This document shows, in pieces, positions 26,722 to 35,859 of a DNA stretch of 64,000 bases. The position numbers and the translations under genes were made by a program. This DNA is from Hanstruepera ponticola (GTDB lineage Bacteria > Bacteroidota > Bacteroidia > Flavobacteriales > Flavobacteriaceae): assembly GCF_012931685.1 (NCBI RefSeq), contig NZ_JABANC010000001.1:1054001-1118000 (forward strand), read 5' to 3'. Every line of letters starts with the position of its first letter. The first letter of the stretch is position 1. The notes under the pieces were generated by a model. It saw only the letters and a list, made by a program, of their open reading frames with translations, had not been told where the DNA came from and made no database searches.

Positions 26722-28026
26722 ATGAGCAAAATTCCCCCTAAAATAGGTTTGGTCACCGCAACCTGCATTGTCATTGGAAATATGATAGGTGTAGGGATTT
26801 TTATCTTGCCAGCTGCCTTGTCTAAATACGGTAGCATAAGTTTGCTAGGTTGGGTTTTTACAACAATTGGCGCTTTGATTCTGGCGAAAATATTCAGTAA
26901 TTTTAGTAAGATCATCAAAAAGGGCGGCGGCCCTTATGCTTATCCAAAAGCTGCTTTTGGTGATTTTATGGGGTTTTTAATTGCTTGGGGCTATTGGCTG
27001 TCCTGTTGGATTGGTAATGCGGCTTTGACTGTTGCCATCATCGGGGCATTGAGTTTCTTTTTTCCTGTTTTGGAAACCAATACGCTTTACAAAGTTGTTA
27101 TTGGATTGGGATTGATTTGGGCTTTTACTTGGATAAATACACAAGGAATCAAGGAGTCGGGAAGGGTGCAGGTTGTTACAACCGTACTCAAACTGTTACC
27201 ATTAGTTTTTGTAATTGTTGTTGGAGCTTTCTTTTTTAGTATTGATAACTTCCCGGCATTTAATTTAACGTCCGAAAGTGATTTTGCCACATTCCCAATG
27301 GTTGCAGCACTAACACTATATGCTTTTCTCGGTCTTGAATGTGCTACCATCCCTTCGCAAAGTATTAGGAATCCGGAAAAGACTATTCCAAAAGCGACTA
27401 TGATGGGAACTATAATAACTGCAAGCGTTTATATTTTAGGAACTGTGGTGCTTTTTGGTATTTTACCTATTGATAGGTTGCAAACATCAGCAGCGCCTTT
27501 TGCCGAAGCAGCCCGAATAATTGCGGGTGAATTTGGCGGTTATTTTGTGGCCATAGGTGTCATAATATCTGGTTTGGGTGTTTTAAATGGTTGGATTATG
27601 GTTACTGGACAAGTTCCTTTGGCAACTGCAAAGGATGGATTGTTTCCCAAGGTATTCAAGAAAGAAAATGAAAAAGGAGCGCCAGCTATGGGTCTGATAA
27701 TAGGTAGTTTGTTGACAACAGGTGTGCTGCTTATGAATTTATCAGAAGGCCTTGTTGATCAATTTAAGTTCATTGTAGATATCGTCGTGTTTGTGGCTTT
27801 GGTACCTTATCTCTTTACTGCGGCAGCTTACATTCTGATCCTGATTGAGAAGAAAGTTCATCTGCAAAACTGGGTAAAAACTTTTGTTTTAGGTGGTTTG
27901 GGCTTTTCGTATTCACTATGGGCAATTTTTGGTTCTGGACAGGAAACGGTTTTCTACGGATTTATTCTATTGGTATTAGGCATACCTTTTTATGTATTGA
28001 TGAAGTGGAACAAGCGTCATGACTAA
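26722..28026 (+). CDS. APC-superfamily amino acid permease
   Basis: The 434-residue protein has about twelve membrane helices. The N-terminal half holds the broken first helix IVIGNMIGVGIFILP, which matches the substrate site GxG of AdiC/LAT-like transporters, and the segment LTLYAFLGLECATIPSQ. It probably takes up or exchanges amino acids; the specific substrate is unknown. It stands alone, convergent with the trmN gene five bases downstream. Confidence 0.88.
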   Translation: MSKIPPKIGLVTATCIVIGNMIGVGIFILPAALSKYGSISLLGWVFTTIGALILAKIFSNFSKIIKKGGGPYAYPKAAFGDFMGFLIAWGYWLSCWIGNAALTVAIIGALSFFFPVLETNTLYKVVIGLGLIWAFTWINTQGIKESGRVQVVTTVLKLLPLVFVIVVGAFFFSIDNFPAFNLTSESDFATFPMVAALTLYAFLGLECATIPSQSIRNPEKTIPKATMMGTIITASVYILGTVVLFGILPIDRLQTSAAPFAEAARIIAGEFGGYFVAIGVIISGLGVLNGWIMVTGQVPLATAKDGLFPKVFKKENEKGAPAMGLIIGSLLTTGVLLMNLSEGLVDQFKFIVDIVVFVALVPYLFTAAAYILILIEKKVHLQNWVKTFVLGGLGFSYSLWAIFGSGQETVFYGFILLVLGIPFYVLMKWNKRHD

Positions 28027-28030
28027 AACC

Positions 28031-28741
28031 TTACATTTTTAAGTAGAAATCTTTGGTGAGATTTATATAATCTTGCGTGTACTGATGCCGTTCAGTCTCG
28101 ATAACTAGAACCTCTGTATTCACTTTGTTTTTTTTATATGAGAATTCAATCAGGCTTCTTTTTTTTTCTGAATTAGGATTTCCTTTTACATGTAAAATTC
28201 TATTTGGAAATAATTTAATCAGGCTAGCTTCTTCAATAACGATTTCTTCTTCTTTATAAGGAACAATAATGGAAAATTTCCCGTTTTCAGAAAGGAAGTT
28301 GATAACTGCAAAAATAATATGCTCTAGAGGCATGGCATCACTAAAACGTGCTAAATTCCTAGATTTGTTTTGTGTTTTATAGTCTTCAGAATAAAAGGGT
28401 GGATTGCAAATAATGAGGTCAAACTTTTCATCTACAGCTTCGATATATTCAAATAAGGAAGCATGAAAGCAAAAAAGTCTATCGTTCCAAGGTGATTGCT
28501 CAAAATTTTCAACACACTGTTCAAAAGCATCATCATCAATTTCTATAGCTTCAATTTGTTCAGCATGACTACGTTGAGCTATCATAAGACTTAAAATTCC
28601 TGTGCCAGTACCAATATCGAGCACATTAAATGGGTTGTGATTGACTGATGTCCATGCGCCCAGCAGCATACTATCTGTGCCAATTTTCATGGCGCAACGG
28701 TCTTGATTTATGGTAAATTGTTTGAATTTGAATTCGGACAT
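28031..28741 (-). CDS. tRNA1(Val) (adenine(37)-N6)-methyltransferase family protein
   Basis: The 236-residue protein is an N6-adenine methyltransferase: SAM motif VLDIGTGTGILSLMIAQR near residue 40 and the catalytic NPPFY near 115. Its N-terminus FKFKQFTINQDRCAMKIGTDSMLLGAW is typical of TrmN6 (YfiC), which modifies A37 of tRNA-Val. It starts two bases after rimM, so the unit runs rpsP-rimM-trmN, different from the common rpsP-rimM-trmD-rplS order. Confidence 0.87.
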   Translation of the reverse strand: MSEFKFKQFTINQDRCAMKIGTDSMLLGAWTSVNHNPFNVLDIGTGTGILSLMIAQRSHAEQIEAIEIDDDAFEQCVENFEQSPWNDRLFCFHASLFEYIEAVDEKFDLIICNPPFYSEDYKTQNKSRNLARFSDAMPLEHIIFAVINFLSENGKFSIIVPYKEEEIVIEEASLIKLFPNRILHVKGNPNSEKKRSLIEFSYKKNKVNTEVLVIETERHQYTQDYINLTKDFYLKM

Positions 28742-28743
28742 AA

Positions 28744-29271
28744 TTATTCAAGGTAAAGGTCTATCAATCCTTCTGGTGTGTTTACCAAAATTTCCTTTTT
28801 GGTTTTGTCGACTTTTGAAATGAATTCATCATTCATTGGAATTAAAATTTCAATACCATCTTTATCTATTTCAAACAAGGCTTGCGCTGTTGAATCGTTA
28901 ACCGATTTTATTGTCCCAATATTACCATGAGTTTTATCAATAACCTGAAAACCTATAATTTCATGGAAATAGAACTTATCATCATCTAGTTTTGGTAAAA
29001 ATTCCAAAGGCAAATAAATGTCACTTTTTATTAAAGCATCAGCATCAGCTTCTGTGTCTACATCTTCAAATTTTACACGTAATAAATCAGATTTATGAAG
29101 TTGTGAGGACTCAATAAAAAAAGGCACTAAATTATTTCTTAAATCAATAAACAACGCGTCTAGGCTTTCATATAAATCAGGTTCGTCAGTGTCTAGTTTA
29201 ATTAGTAATTCCCCTTTAAAGCTGTATTTTTTTACAATTTTACCTAAGTAAAAACAATCTTCTTTTTTCAT
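28744..29271 (-). CDS. rimM: Ribosome maturation factor RimM
   Basis: The 175-residue protein has the two RimM domains: an N-terminal beta-barrel (FYLGKIVKKYSFKGELLIKLDT) and a C-terminal PRC barrel (FYFHEIIGFQVIDKTHGNIGTI, ending ILVNTPEGLIDLYLE). RimM assists late assembly of the 30S head, near S19 and S16. It lies downstream of rpsP, but a clear hairpin terminator sits between the two. The methyltransferase gene follows two bases later. Confidence 0.94.
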   Translation of the reverse strand: MKKEDCFYLGKIVKKYSFKGELLIKLDTDEPDLYESLDALFIDLRNNLVPFFIESSQLHKSDLLRVKFEDVDTEADADALIKSDIYLPLEFLPKLDDDKFYFHEIIGFQVIDKTHGNIGTIKSVNDSTAQALFEIDKDGIEILIPMNDEFISKVDKTKKEILVNTPEGLIDLYLE

Positions 29272-29285
29272 ATTTTAAAATAAAA

Positions 29286-29309
29286 AACCCAGACTTTTTA
29301 GTCTGGGTT
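29286..29309 (-). terminator. Intrinsic terminator between rpsP and rimM
   Basis: Nine-bp perfect stem AACCCAGAC / GTCTGGGTT with a six-base loop. On the minus strand it is followed by a T-rich run. It ends 15 bases before the rimM start, so it would cut or attenuate transcription from rpsP into rimM. Confidence 0.88.
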
Positions 29310-29331
29310 CAAAGGTATGAAATAAAATATT

Positions 29332-29856
29332 TTACTCCTCTTCGTTTGAAGCTTCAGCTTCAACTTCTGGTGTATCTTCACTTGCTTCTTCAGCAACTTC
29401 CTCAACAACAGGAGTGTTGGCTGCAATACGCGCTTCGTTAGCTGCTTTTTCTGCTTCAAAAGCTTTGGCTTTAGCTTCCGCTTCAGCTTTTGCTAAATCT
29501 TCAGTTTTTGCTTCAACTTTTCCAGTTTTCTCTTCTTGCCAAGCTTTGAATTTTTCTTCAGCTTGTTCTTCTGTTAAAGCACCTTTACTAACGCCACCTG
29601 CTAAATGATTTTTAAGCAAAGCACCTTTATAAGATAAAATTGCTCTAGCCGTATCGGTTGGCTGTGCGCCATCCTGTAACCATTTTACAGCACCATCGAC
29701 ATCTAATTCAATAGTTGCTGGGTTTGTGTTTGGATTGTAAGCACCAATTTTCTCAAGGTATTTACCATCTCTTTTTGCTCTTGCATCTGCTGCAACAATC
29801 CAGTAATAAGGTTTTCCTTTTTTACCGTGTCTTTGTAATCTAATTTTAACTGACAT
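29332..29856 (-). CDS. rpsP: 30S ribosomal protein S16 with long acidic tail
   Basis: Residues 1-80 are canonical S16 (VKIRLQRHGKKGKPYYWIVAADARAKRDG, LEKIGAYNPN, WLQDGAQPTDTAR). The remaining 90 or so residues are a low-complexity tail rich in A, E and K, ending in E. Ordinary S16 has about 80-90 residues; long tails like this are usual in Bacteroidota to my memory. It opens the rpsP-rimM-trmN unit and has a -7-like box upstream at 29903-29910. Confidence 0.96.
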   Translation of the reverse strand: MSVKIRLQRHGKKGKPYYWIVAADARAKRDGKYLEKIGAYNPNTNPATIELDVDGAVKWLQDGAQPTDTARAILSYKGALLKNHLAGGVSKGALTEEQAEEKFKAWQEEKTGKVEAKTEDLAKAEAEAKAKAFEAEKAANEARIAANTPVVEEVAEEASEDTPEVEAEASNEEE

Positions 29857-29870
29857 AAAAATTAATTAGT

Positions 29871-29885
29871 GAGGTTCTCGACCTC
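29871..29885 (-). promoter_or_regulatory. Small hairpin in the rpsP leader
   Basis: GAGGT and ACCTC form a five-bp stem with a five-base loop in the untranslated leader of rpsP, about 15 bases before its start codon. It could regulate translation, but the stem is short. Confidence 0.25.
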
Positions 29886-29902
29886 GATTATTAATAAGTG
29901 CG

Positions 29903-29910
29903 CAAAGATA
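29903..29910 (-). promoter_or_regulatory. Candidate -7 element of the rpsP promoter
   Basis: On the minus strand the sequence reads TATCTTTG, a full match to TAnnTTTG, followed by GCGC and a leader of about 40 bases. No clear TTG is seen at -33. Confidence 0.5.
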
Positions 29911-29999
29911 CTATATTTTTTTTGATTTTTAAATAGTTAAGTAAAATTCTAACTTATTACGTTTTTTATATTATTTTTGAGTTCCTAAATATATGTACT

Positions 30000-30677
30000 A
30001 TGAAGAGAATAAGTGTTTTAATGCTGGTTTTGGTGACAATTTTAAGTTGTAGTGATGAAATAAAATTTAACACGCCAGCCGTACAAGGGAAAAAGGATGG
30101 TAATTTATGGCGAGCAACTTCTTATGAGGTTCGGTATAATAATGCTGGCAGAATTGTTATTGTTGGTAAAAACGGCAATGATGGGTTATATTTTACTGTC
30201 CCTAATCTAGAATTAGGAGCTAAATATCTCGGTAGAGGAAGTTCTAGTAAAGCAGAATATTTAATTTTTGATCAAATTAGTTATTCAACGAATTTTGTGC
30301 CCAACCCAGAATTTTCATTATATCCACCAGATGGAGAAATTGAAATTACTCAAGTAACAGCTACTTCAGTTTCAGGCCGTTTTTGGTTTAATGCGTTCTC
30401 ACAAGACGGATTGAAAACGGTTAATTTTAGTCAAGGTGTATTTTTTGATGTTCCACTGTATAATTTGGGAGGTGGTTTAGATTCTTGTGACGATGTTGTA
30501 GCTGAAGCTCAAGCTGCAGAAGAACTTTACAATAATACAGACCCCAGTAGTCCGCAATATACTGAAGTATGTTTGGCTTATAAAGCAGCCTTACAACAGC
30601 AAATTGCCACTTGTGGTGGTGGCGGTGCAAATAGTCCTTTACAAATTATCATTAATGGTCTTGGAGACTGTCAGTAA
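30000..30677 (+). CDS. DUF6252-like lipoprotein
   Basis: The 225-residue protein has a lipoprotein signal peptide with lipobox cysteine near residue 17 (TILSCSDE). The core VQGKKDGNLWRATSYEVR, later ITQVTATSVSGRFWFNAF, fits DUF6252, a Bacteroidota family of surface or periplasmic lipoproteins. The C-terminal part (about 155-225) is cysteine-containing (LDSCDDVVAEA, YTEVCLAYKAALQQQIATCGGGG) and similar to short helical repeats in other flavobacterial lipoproteins. It stands alone between its own upstream gap and a perfect palindrome downstream. The function is unknown. Confidence 0.78.
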   Translation: MKRISVLMLVLVTILSCSDEIKFNTPAVQGKKDGNLWRATSYEVRYNNAGRIVIVGKNGNDGLYFTVPNLELGAKYLGRGSSSKAEYLIFDQISYSTNFVPNPEFSLYPPDGEIEITQVTATSVSGRFWFNAFSQDGLKTVNFSQGVFFDVPLYNLGGGLDSCDDVVAEAQAAEELYNNTDPSSPQYTEVCLAYKAALQQQIATCGGGGANSPLQIIINGLGDCQ

Positions 30678-30699
30678 TAATTTAAATCTTAAAATATTT

Positions 30700-30729
30700 A
30701 ACAAACGCGACCAATTGGTCGCGTTTGTT
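30700..30729 (+). terminator. Palindromic terminator after the DUF6252 gene
   Basis: A 13-bp perfect stem AACAAACGCGACC / GGTCGCGTTTGTT with an AATT loop, 23 bases after the stop codon. There is no long T run, so it may act as a transcript-end structure rather than a strong terminator. Confidence 0.7.
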
Positions 30730-30770
30730 GTTAAATACTATTAAAGTTTATCATTAAAGTGATATAATAC

Positions 30771-30799
30771 TTGACTTGAGCACGTATTTCTGTTATACT
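30771..30799 (+). promoter_or_regulatory. Sigma-70-like promoter before the DUF2383 gene
   Basis: TTGACT and TATACT are separated by exactly 17 bases, the layout of a proteobacterial -35/-10 promoter rather than the Bacteroidota -33/-7 form, 54 or 69 bases before the possible start codons. Confidence 0.4.
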
Positions 30800-30852
30800 G
30801 TTGTGGAAGATGTGAAACAATACGCATCTATAAAGAATTTATTGAAATTTAA

Positions 30853-31317
30853 ATGAAAAGTAAGATTATGAAGTATTCAGAAGAAATTTCAAACAAGTTA
30901 AACGAATTATTAATTAAAAATTATGATGCTGAAAAAGGCTATTTAAATGCTATGGAGAATGTAGATTCTCCAGAATTAAAAATGTTCTTTAAGCGTCGCG
31001 CAACTGAACGAAGCCAATTTGCTAAAGAATTGCGAACTGAAATTCTGCGTTATGGAGAAATACCTGAAGATTCAGGAAGTTTCAAAGGTGCGATGCATAG
31101 AAATTGGATGAGCCTAAAATCATTATTTACATCAAATGATGAAGAAGCTATTTTAGAAGAAGCTATACGTGGAGAGGAAGCTAGTCTCGAAGAATATAAA
31201 GAAATTCTTAACGACAGAACGTTGCCGCCAAGTATTGATTCGTTGTTGATTAAGCAAAAAAATGCTATTCAAGCAGCTATTAATACTGAAAAAGTTCATG
31301 AAGAATTAGTGTCATAA
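30853..31317 (+). CDS. PA2169-type four-helix-bundle protein (DUF2383)
   Basis: The 154-residue, all-helical protein (149 from the second ATG at 30868) belongs to the ferritin-like DUF2383 family. It has LNELLIKNYDAEKGYLNAME at the first helix, FFKRRATERSQFAKELRTEI and a C-terminal helix with ALQ-type NAIQAAINTEKVHEELVS. Acidic and histidine residues are placed as in iron-binding bundles, but a metal role is not established. Homologues are often stress-induced in Bacteroidota. It has its own promoter-like sequence and a strong terminator, so it is a single-gene unit. Confidence 0.85.
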   Translation: MKSKIMKYSEEISNKLNELLIKNYDAEKGYLNAMENVDSPELKMFFKRRATERSQFAKELRTEILRYGEIPEDSGSFKGAMHRNWMSLKSLFTSNDEEAILEEAIRGEEASLEEYKEILNDRTLPPSIDSLLIKQKNAIQAAINTEKVHEELVS

Positions 31318-31339
31318 TTACATTTTAAGATAGAATGTT

Positions 31340-31367
31340 AAACGCAACCTTATGGTTGCGTTTTTTT
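31340..31367 (+). terminator. Terminator after the DUF2383 gene
   Basis: Ten-bp stem AAACGCAACC / GGTTGCGTTT with a TTAT loop, followed by a T run to 31367. Confidence 0.92.
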
Positions 31368-31473
31368 GTTTACAACTGTTTATAACTTCACTTTAATAAA
31401 GAAGTATTTCTATGTATTTTTATAAGCTCGTTTATAATCTTTTGTGATACCTTTTAATTGATAGATTTTTAAC

Positions 31474-34400
31474 ATGTATTTAATTTTTGATACCGAAACT
31501 ACGGGATTGCCAAAACGTTGGGATGCACCAATAACTGATACTGATAACTGGCCAAGATGTATTCAGATAGCTTGGCAATTACATGATGACATGGGTAATT
31601 GTGTTGATCATCAGGATTATTTGATTAAACCTGAAGGATTCAACATTCCTTTTGATGCTGAAAAAATACATGGTATTTCTACAGAATTAGCACAACAACA
31701 TGGTGTGCCATTGACAGAGGTTTTAGATAAGTTCAATAAAGCTTTAAATCAAACAAAATTTGTTGTAGGACAAAATGTTGGTTTCGACCTCAATATTATG
31801 GGAGCTGAATTTGTGCGAGAAGATGTGGCCAACCATTTACAAGAACTTCCCGTGTTAGATACGTGTACAGAGCATACAGCTCAATTATGTAGAATCCCAG
31901 GAGGTAGAGGTGGTAAGTTTAAGCTGCCAACGCTTACAGAATTACACGAGTTTTTATTCAACGAGCCCTTTGCCGAAGCTCATAATGCTACTGCCGATGT
32001 AGAAGCAACAACACGTTGCTTTTTGGAGTTGGTTAGACGTGAAGAATATACCAAAGAACAACTTGATGTTCAACCGGATTATTTTAAACATTTTTCTGAA
32101 GCTAACCCTAAAGAAATTCAGTTAATAGGCTTAAAGCATATTAATTTAAAAAAAGCTAGCGCAAAAATACACGAACGGTTACAGCAAGCTCAAACCAATG
32201 ATATTTCTGACCAAGAAATTAAAGAAAATATCTCCGAGCTTAAAGAGGTTGACTTTGTTCATTTGCATAATCATTCGCAATTTTCTATTCTACAATCAAC
32301 CATCAGCATTCCAAATTTAGTTGCAGCAGCTGTTAAACATGGTATGCCAGCTGTAGCATTAACTGATCATGCTAATATGATGGGTGCATTTCATTTTGTG
32401 AAGCAGATAAATAATCACAACAAATCTGTAGAAGAAAAAAATAAAGCGGCTAAAGATAAAGGCGAAACACAAATAGCTAAAACTATAAAGCCCATAATTG
32501 GCTGCGAGTTTTTTGTTTGTGAAAACCACCAAGACAAATCCAGAAAAGATAACGGTTATCAAGTAGTCTTAATAGCGAAAACAAAAAAAGGCTATCACAA
32601 TTTAGCGAAATTATCGTCTATAGCTTATACCGAAGGCTTTTACTACGTGCCTAGAATAGATAAGGAACTCATAAAACAATACAAAGAAGATTTATTAGTA
32701 CTTACTGGAAACTTGTATGGTGAAGTGCCAAGTAAGGTTTTAAATGTTGGTGAAAATCAGGCTGAAGAAGCTTTACTCTGGTGGAAACAAGAGTTTGGTG
32801 ACGATTTATACATCGAGATTATGCGTCATAATCAAGAGGATGAAAATCGCGTGAATCAAGTTTTAATCGAATTTTCTAAAAAGCATAATATTAAATTAGT
32901 AGCTACCAACAACACATATTATGTAGATAAAGAAGATGCTAATGCGCATGATATTCTACTTTGTGTTAAGGATGGTGAAAAGCAGGCAACACCAATTGGC
33001 CGTGGTCGAGGCTATCGTTATGGATTGCCTAACCAAGAATATTATTTTAAGTCTTCTGAAGGCATGAAGGAACTCTTTAAAGATATTCCTGAAGCTATTA
33101 GCAATATTCAAGACGTTGTAGATAAAATAGAGCCATACCAACTAGCAAGAGAGGTCTTGCTTCCAAAGTTTGATATTCCAGATGAGTTTAAGGATTCAAA
33201 TGATGAAAAAGATGGCGGTAAGCGTGGTGAGAATGCCTTTTTAAGACATTTAACATATGAAGGTGCTAAAAAACGCTATGGAGAACTAACCGATGAGATT
33301 AAAGAGCGTTTAGATTTTGAGCTTGATGTTATAGAAAAAACAGGATATCCAGGCTACTTTTTGATAGTTGAAGATTTTATTCGTGAAGCTAGAAATATGG
33401 ATGTGTCAGTTGGTCCAGGTCGTGGTTCAGCTGCTGGTTCAGTTGTGGCTTATTGCCTTTGGATTACTAATATTGATCCTATTAAATACGATTTACTTTT
33501 TGAGAGGTTTTTAAATCCAGATCGAGTGAGTATGCCAGATATCGATATCGATTTTGATGATGAAGGTCGTGGTCGCGTTATGGATTATGTTATTAATAAA
33601 TATGGAAGTAATCAAGTAGCTCAAATTATCACTTACGGAACCATGGCTGCCAAATCTTCCATACGTGACACCGCTCGTGTTTTAGATTTGCCATTGTTTG
33701 ATGCTGATAGAATTGCCAAATTAATCCCAACCATGTCTAAACTTGGGAAGATTTTTGGCATGGAAGAAAAGGAATTAAGTAAAAAATTCCGTGCAGAAGA
33801 TTTAGAAAAAGTTAATCAGTTACTTAATATTTCAGATGGTGAAGATTTAGAAGCAGAAACTGTAAACCAAGCCCGAATATTGGAAGGTTCGGTCAGAAAT
33901 ACGGGTATTCACGCTTGTGGTGTTATTATCACTCCAGATGATATTACCAATTTTGTTCCTGTTGCAACTGCCAAAGATTCCGACCTATATGTTACTCAAT
34001 TTGATAACTCGGTAGTGGAAGATGCTGGATTGTTAAAAATGGATTTTTTAGGGTTAAAAACTTTGACTTTAATTAAAGATACCGTTAAGATTGTTAAAGC
34101 GAAACATGGTATTACACTAGATCCTGACAACTTCCCCTTGGATGATGAAGCAACTTACGAGCTCTTCCAAAGAGGTGAAACTGTAGGTATTTTTCAATAC
34201 GAATCTCCTGGCATGCAAAAACATATGAAGGACTTGAAGCCTACTGTGTTTGATGATTTAATTGCTATGAATGCGCTGTATCGTCCTGGACCAATGGAAT
34301 ACATTCCTAGTTTTATCGCTCGTAAACATGGTCGTGAGGATATCGTTTACGATTTGCCAGCTATGGAGGAGTATTTAAAAGAAACCTATGGTATTACGGT

Positions 34401-35859
34401 ATATCAAGAGCAGGTGATGTTATTGTCGCAAAAGTTAGCCAGTTTCACTAAAGGTGAAGCCGATGTACTTCGAAAAGCCATGGGTAAAAAGATATTCGCC
34501 TTACTTGAAAAATTAAAACCGAAATTTTTAAATGGTGGTGAATCCAATGGACACCCAAGAGATGTTTTAGAAAAAATTTGGAAAGATTGGGAAGCTTTTG
34601 CGAGTTATGCCTTTAATAAATCACACTCAACCTGTTATGCTTGGATTGCTTATCAAACGGCTTATTTAAAAGCACATTATCCAGCAGAATATATGGCGGC
34701 TGTGCTTTCTAATAATATGAATGACATTAAGCAAGTTACTTTCTTTATGGAAGAATGTAAGCGCATGCGATTGGATGTTTTGGGCCCAGATATTAATGAG
34801 AGTTACTATAAATTTTCTGTTAACCAAGACAATGCTGTTCGGTTTGGAATGGGAGCTATCAAGGGTGTGGGTCATGGTGCTGTAATGACCATTGTTGAAA
34901 ACCGTAAAAAAGATGGTCATTATAATTCAATTTTCGATTTTGCAAAGCGTATTGATTTACGTGCAGCCAATAAAAAAGCATTTGAAAATTTAGCATTAGC
35001 TGGAGGCTTTGATTGCTTTGAGAATACGCATCGTGCACAGTATTTTCATGATGATGGTGATGGTATTACCTTTTTGGAAAAAGCTATTAAATATGGAGCA
35101 AAACATCAAGAGAATGAAAATTCTGCACAAGTAAGTTTATTTGGAGAAGCAAGTGATGTACAAATTGCAGAACCAGAGGTGCCGCCTTGCGAAGAATGGG
35201 GAACTATGGAAAAATTAGCACGAGAAAAAGAAGTCGTGGGAATTTATATTTCTGGTCACCCATTAGATGATTTTAGAATTGAAATGAAAACTTTTTGTAA
35301 TGCCAATATTGCGTTGTTTAATAATTTGGAGCAATATGTAAATCGTGAAATGACCTTTGGTGGCGTTGTTACTGATGTTCAGCATCGTGTGAGTAAACAA
35401 GGCAAAGGTTGGGCTCTGTTCACGATAGAAGATTATACAGATAGTTTTGAATTTAGAATTTTTGGTGAAGAATATTTAAAGTTTCGACATTTCCTTCTAA
35501 AAAATTCGTTTGTATATGTTAAGGTTTTTATTCGGGAAGGCTGGGTGAATCGGGATACAGGAAAGAAAAGTGATCCAAGGTTACAGTTTAATAGTTTTCA
35601 GTTGTTGCATGATGTTATGGATACCTATGCAAAGAAACTTTCTGTACAGCTAAATATTGCGGATCTTCAGGAAAAACGTATTCAAAGTCTTAAAGAGTTG
35701 TTTAATCTTCATCAAGGTGATAATGCACTTAATTTTGTGATTTATGATAATGAAGAGCAGATAAAATTAAACATGCCGAGCAGAAGGCAGAAAATAAAAA
35801 TATCTCAAGAATTATTAGATGAATTAGAAAAACAGGATGTGTTTTATAAATTAAATTAA
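31474..35859 (+). CDS. dnaE: DNA polymerase III alpha subunit with N-terminal proofreading exonuclease
   Basis: The 1461-residue protein is the replicative polymerase. Residues 1-190 form a DnaQ-type 3'-5' exonuclease (FDTETTG with D6 and E8, then VGQNVGFDLNIM and HNATADVEAT). A PHP domain follows at about 261 (FVHLHNHSQFS, ALTDHANMMG). The polymerase core shows GPGRGSAAGS (about 648), PDIDIDFDDEGRGR (about 688, catalytic aspartates), the thumb and finger segments IHACGVIITP and NALYRPGPMEYIP, and a C-terminal OB fold near 1290. E. coli carries the exonuclease as a separate epsilon subunit; fusion at the N-terminus is seen in this phylum. Confidence 0.95.
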   Translation: MYLIFDTETTGLPKRWDAPITDTDNWPRCIQIAWQLHDDMGNCVDHQDYLIKPEGFNIPFDAEKIHGISTELAQQHGVPLTEVLDKFNKALNQTKFVVGQNVGFDLNIMGAEFVREDVANHLQELPVLDTCTEHTAQLCRIPGGRGGKFKLPTLTELHEFLFNEPFAEAHNATADVEATTRCFLELVRREEYTKEQLDVQPDYFKHFSEANPKEIQLIGLKHINLKKASAKIHERLQQAQTNDISDQEIKENISELKEVDFVHLHNHSQFSILQSTISIPNLVAAAVKHGMPAVALTDHANMMGAFHFVKQINNHNKSVEEKNKAAKDKGETQIAKTIKPIIGCEFFVCENHQDKSRKDNGYQVVLIAKTKKGYHNLAKLSSIAYTEGFYYVPRIDKELIKQYKEDLLVLTGNLYGEVPSKVLNVGENQAEEALLWWKQEFGDDLYIEIMRHNQEDENRVNQVLIEFSKKHNIKLVATNNTYYVDKEDANAHDILLCVKDGEKQATPIGRGRGYRYGLPNQEYYFKSSEGMKELFKDIPEAISNIQDVVDKIEPYQLAREVLLPKFDIPDEFKDSNDEKDGGKRGENAFLRHLTYEGAKKRYGELTDEIKERLDFELDVIEKTGYPGYFLIVEDFIREARNMDVSVGPGRGSAAGSVVAYCLWITNIDPIKYDLLFERFLNPDRVSMPDIDIDFDDEGRGRVMDYVINKYGSNQVAQIITYGTMAAKSSIRDTARVLDLPLFDADRIAKLIPTMSKLGKIFGMEEKELSKKFRAEDLEKVNQLLNISDGEDLEAETVNQARILEGSVRNTGIHACGVIITPDDITNFVPVATAKDSDLYVTQFDNSVVEDAGLLKMDFLGLKTLTLIKDTVKIVKAKHGITLDPDNFPLDDEATYELFQRGETVGIFQYESPGMQKHMKDLKPTVFDDLIAMNALYRPGPMEYIPSFIARKHGREDIVYDLPAMEEYLKETYGITVYQEQVMLLSQKLASFTKGEADVLRKAMGKKIFALLEKLKPKFLNGGESNGHPRDVLEKIWKDWEAFASYAFNKSHSTCYAWIAYQTAYLKAHYPAEYMAAVLSNNMNDIKQVTFFMEECKRMRLDVLGPDINESYYKFSVNQDNAVRFGMGAIKGVGHGAVMTIVENRKKDGHYNSIFDFAKRIDLRAANKKAFENLALAGGFDCFENTHRAQYFHDDGDGITFLEKAIKYGAKHQENENSAQVSLFGEASDVQIAEPEVPPCEEWGTMEKLAREKEVVGIYISGHPLDDFRIEMKTFCNANIALFNNLEQYVNREMTFGGVVTDVQHRVSKQGKGWALFTIEDYTDSFEFRIFGEEYLKFRHFLLKNSFVYVKVFIREGWVNRDTGKKSDPRLQFNSFQLLHDVMDTYAKKLSVQLNIADLQEKRIQSLKELFNLHQGDNALNFVIYDNEEQIKLNMPSRRQKIKISQELLDELEKQDVFYKLN

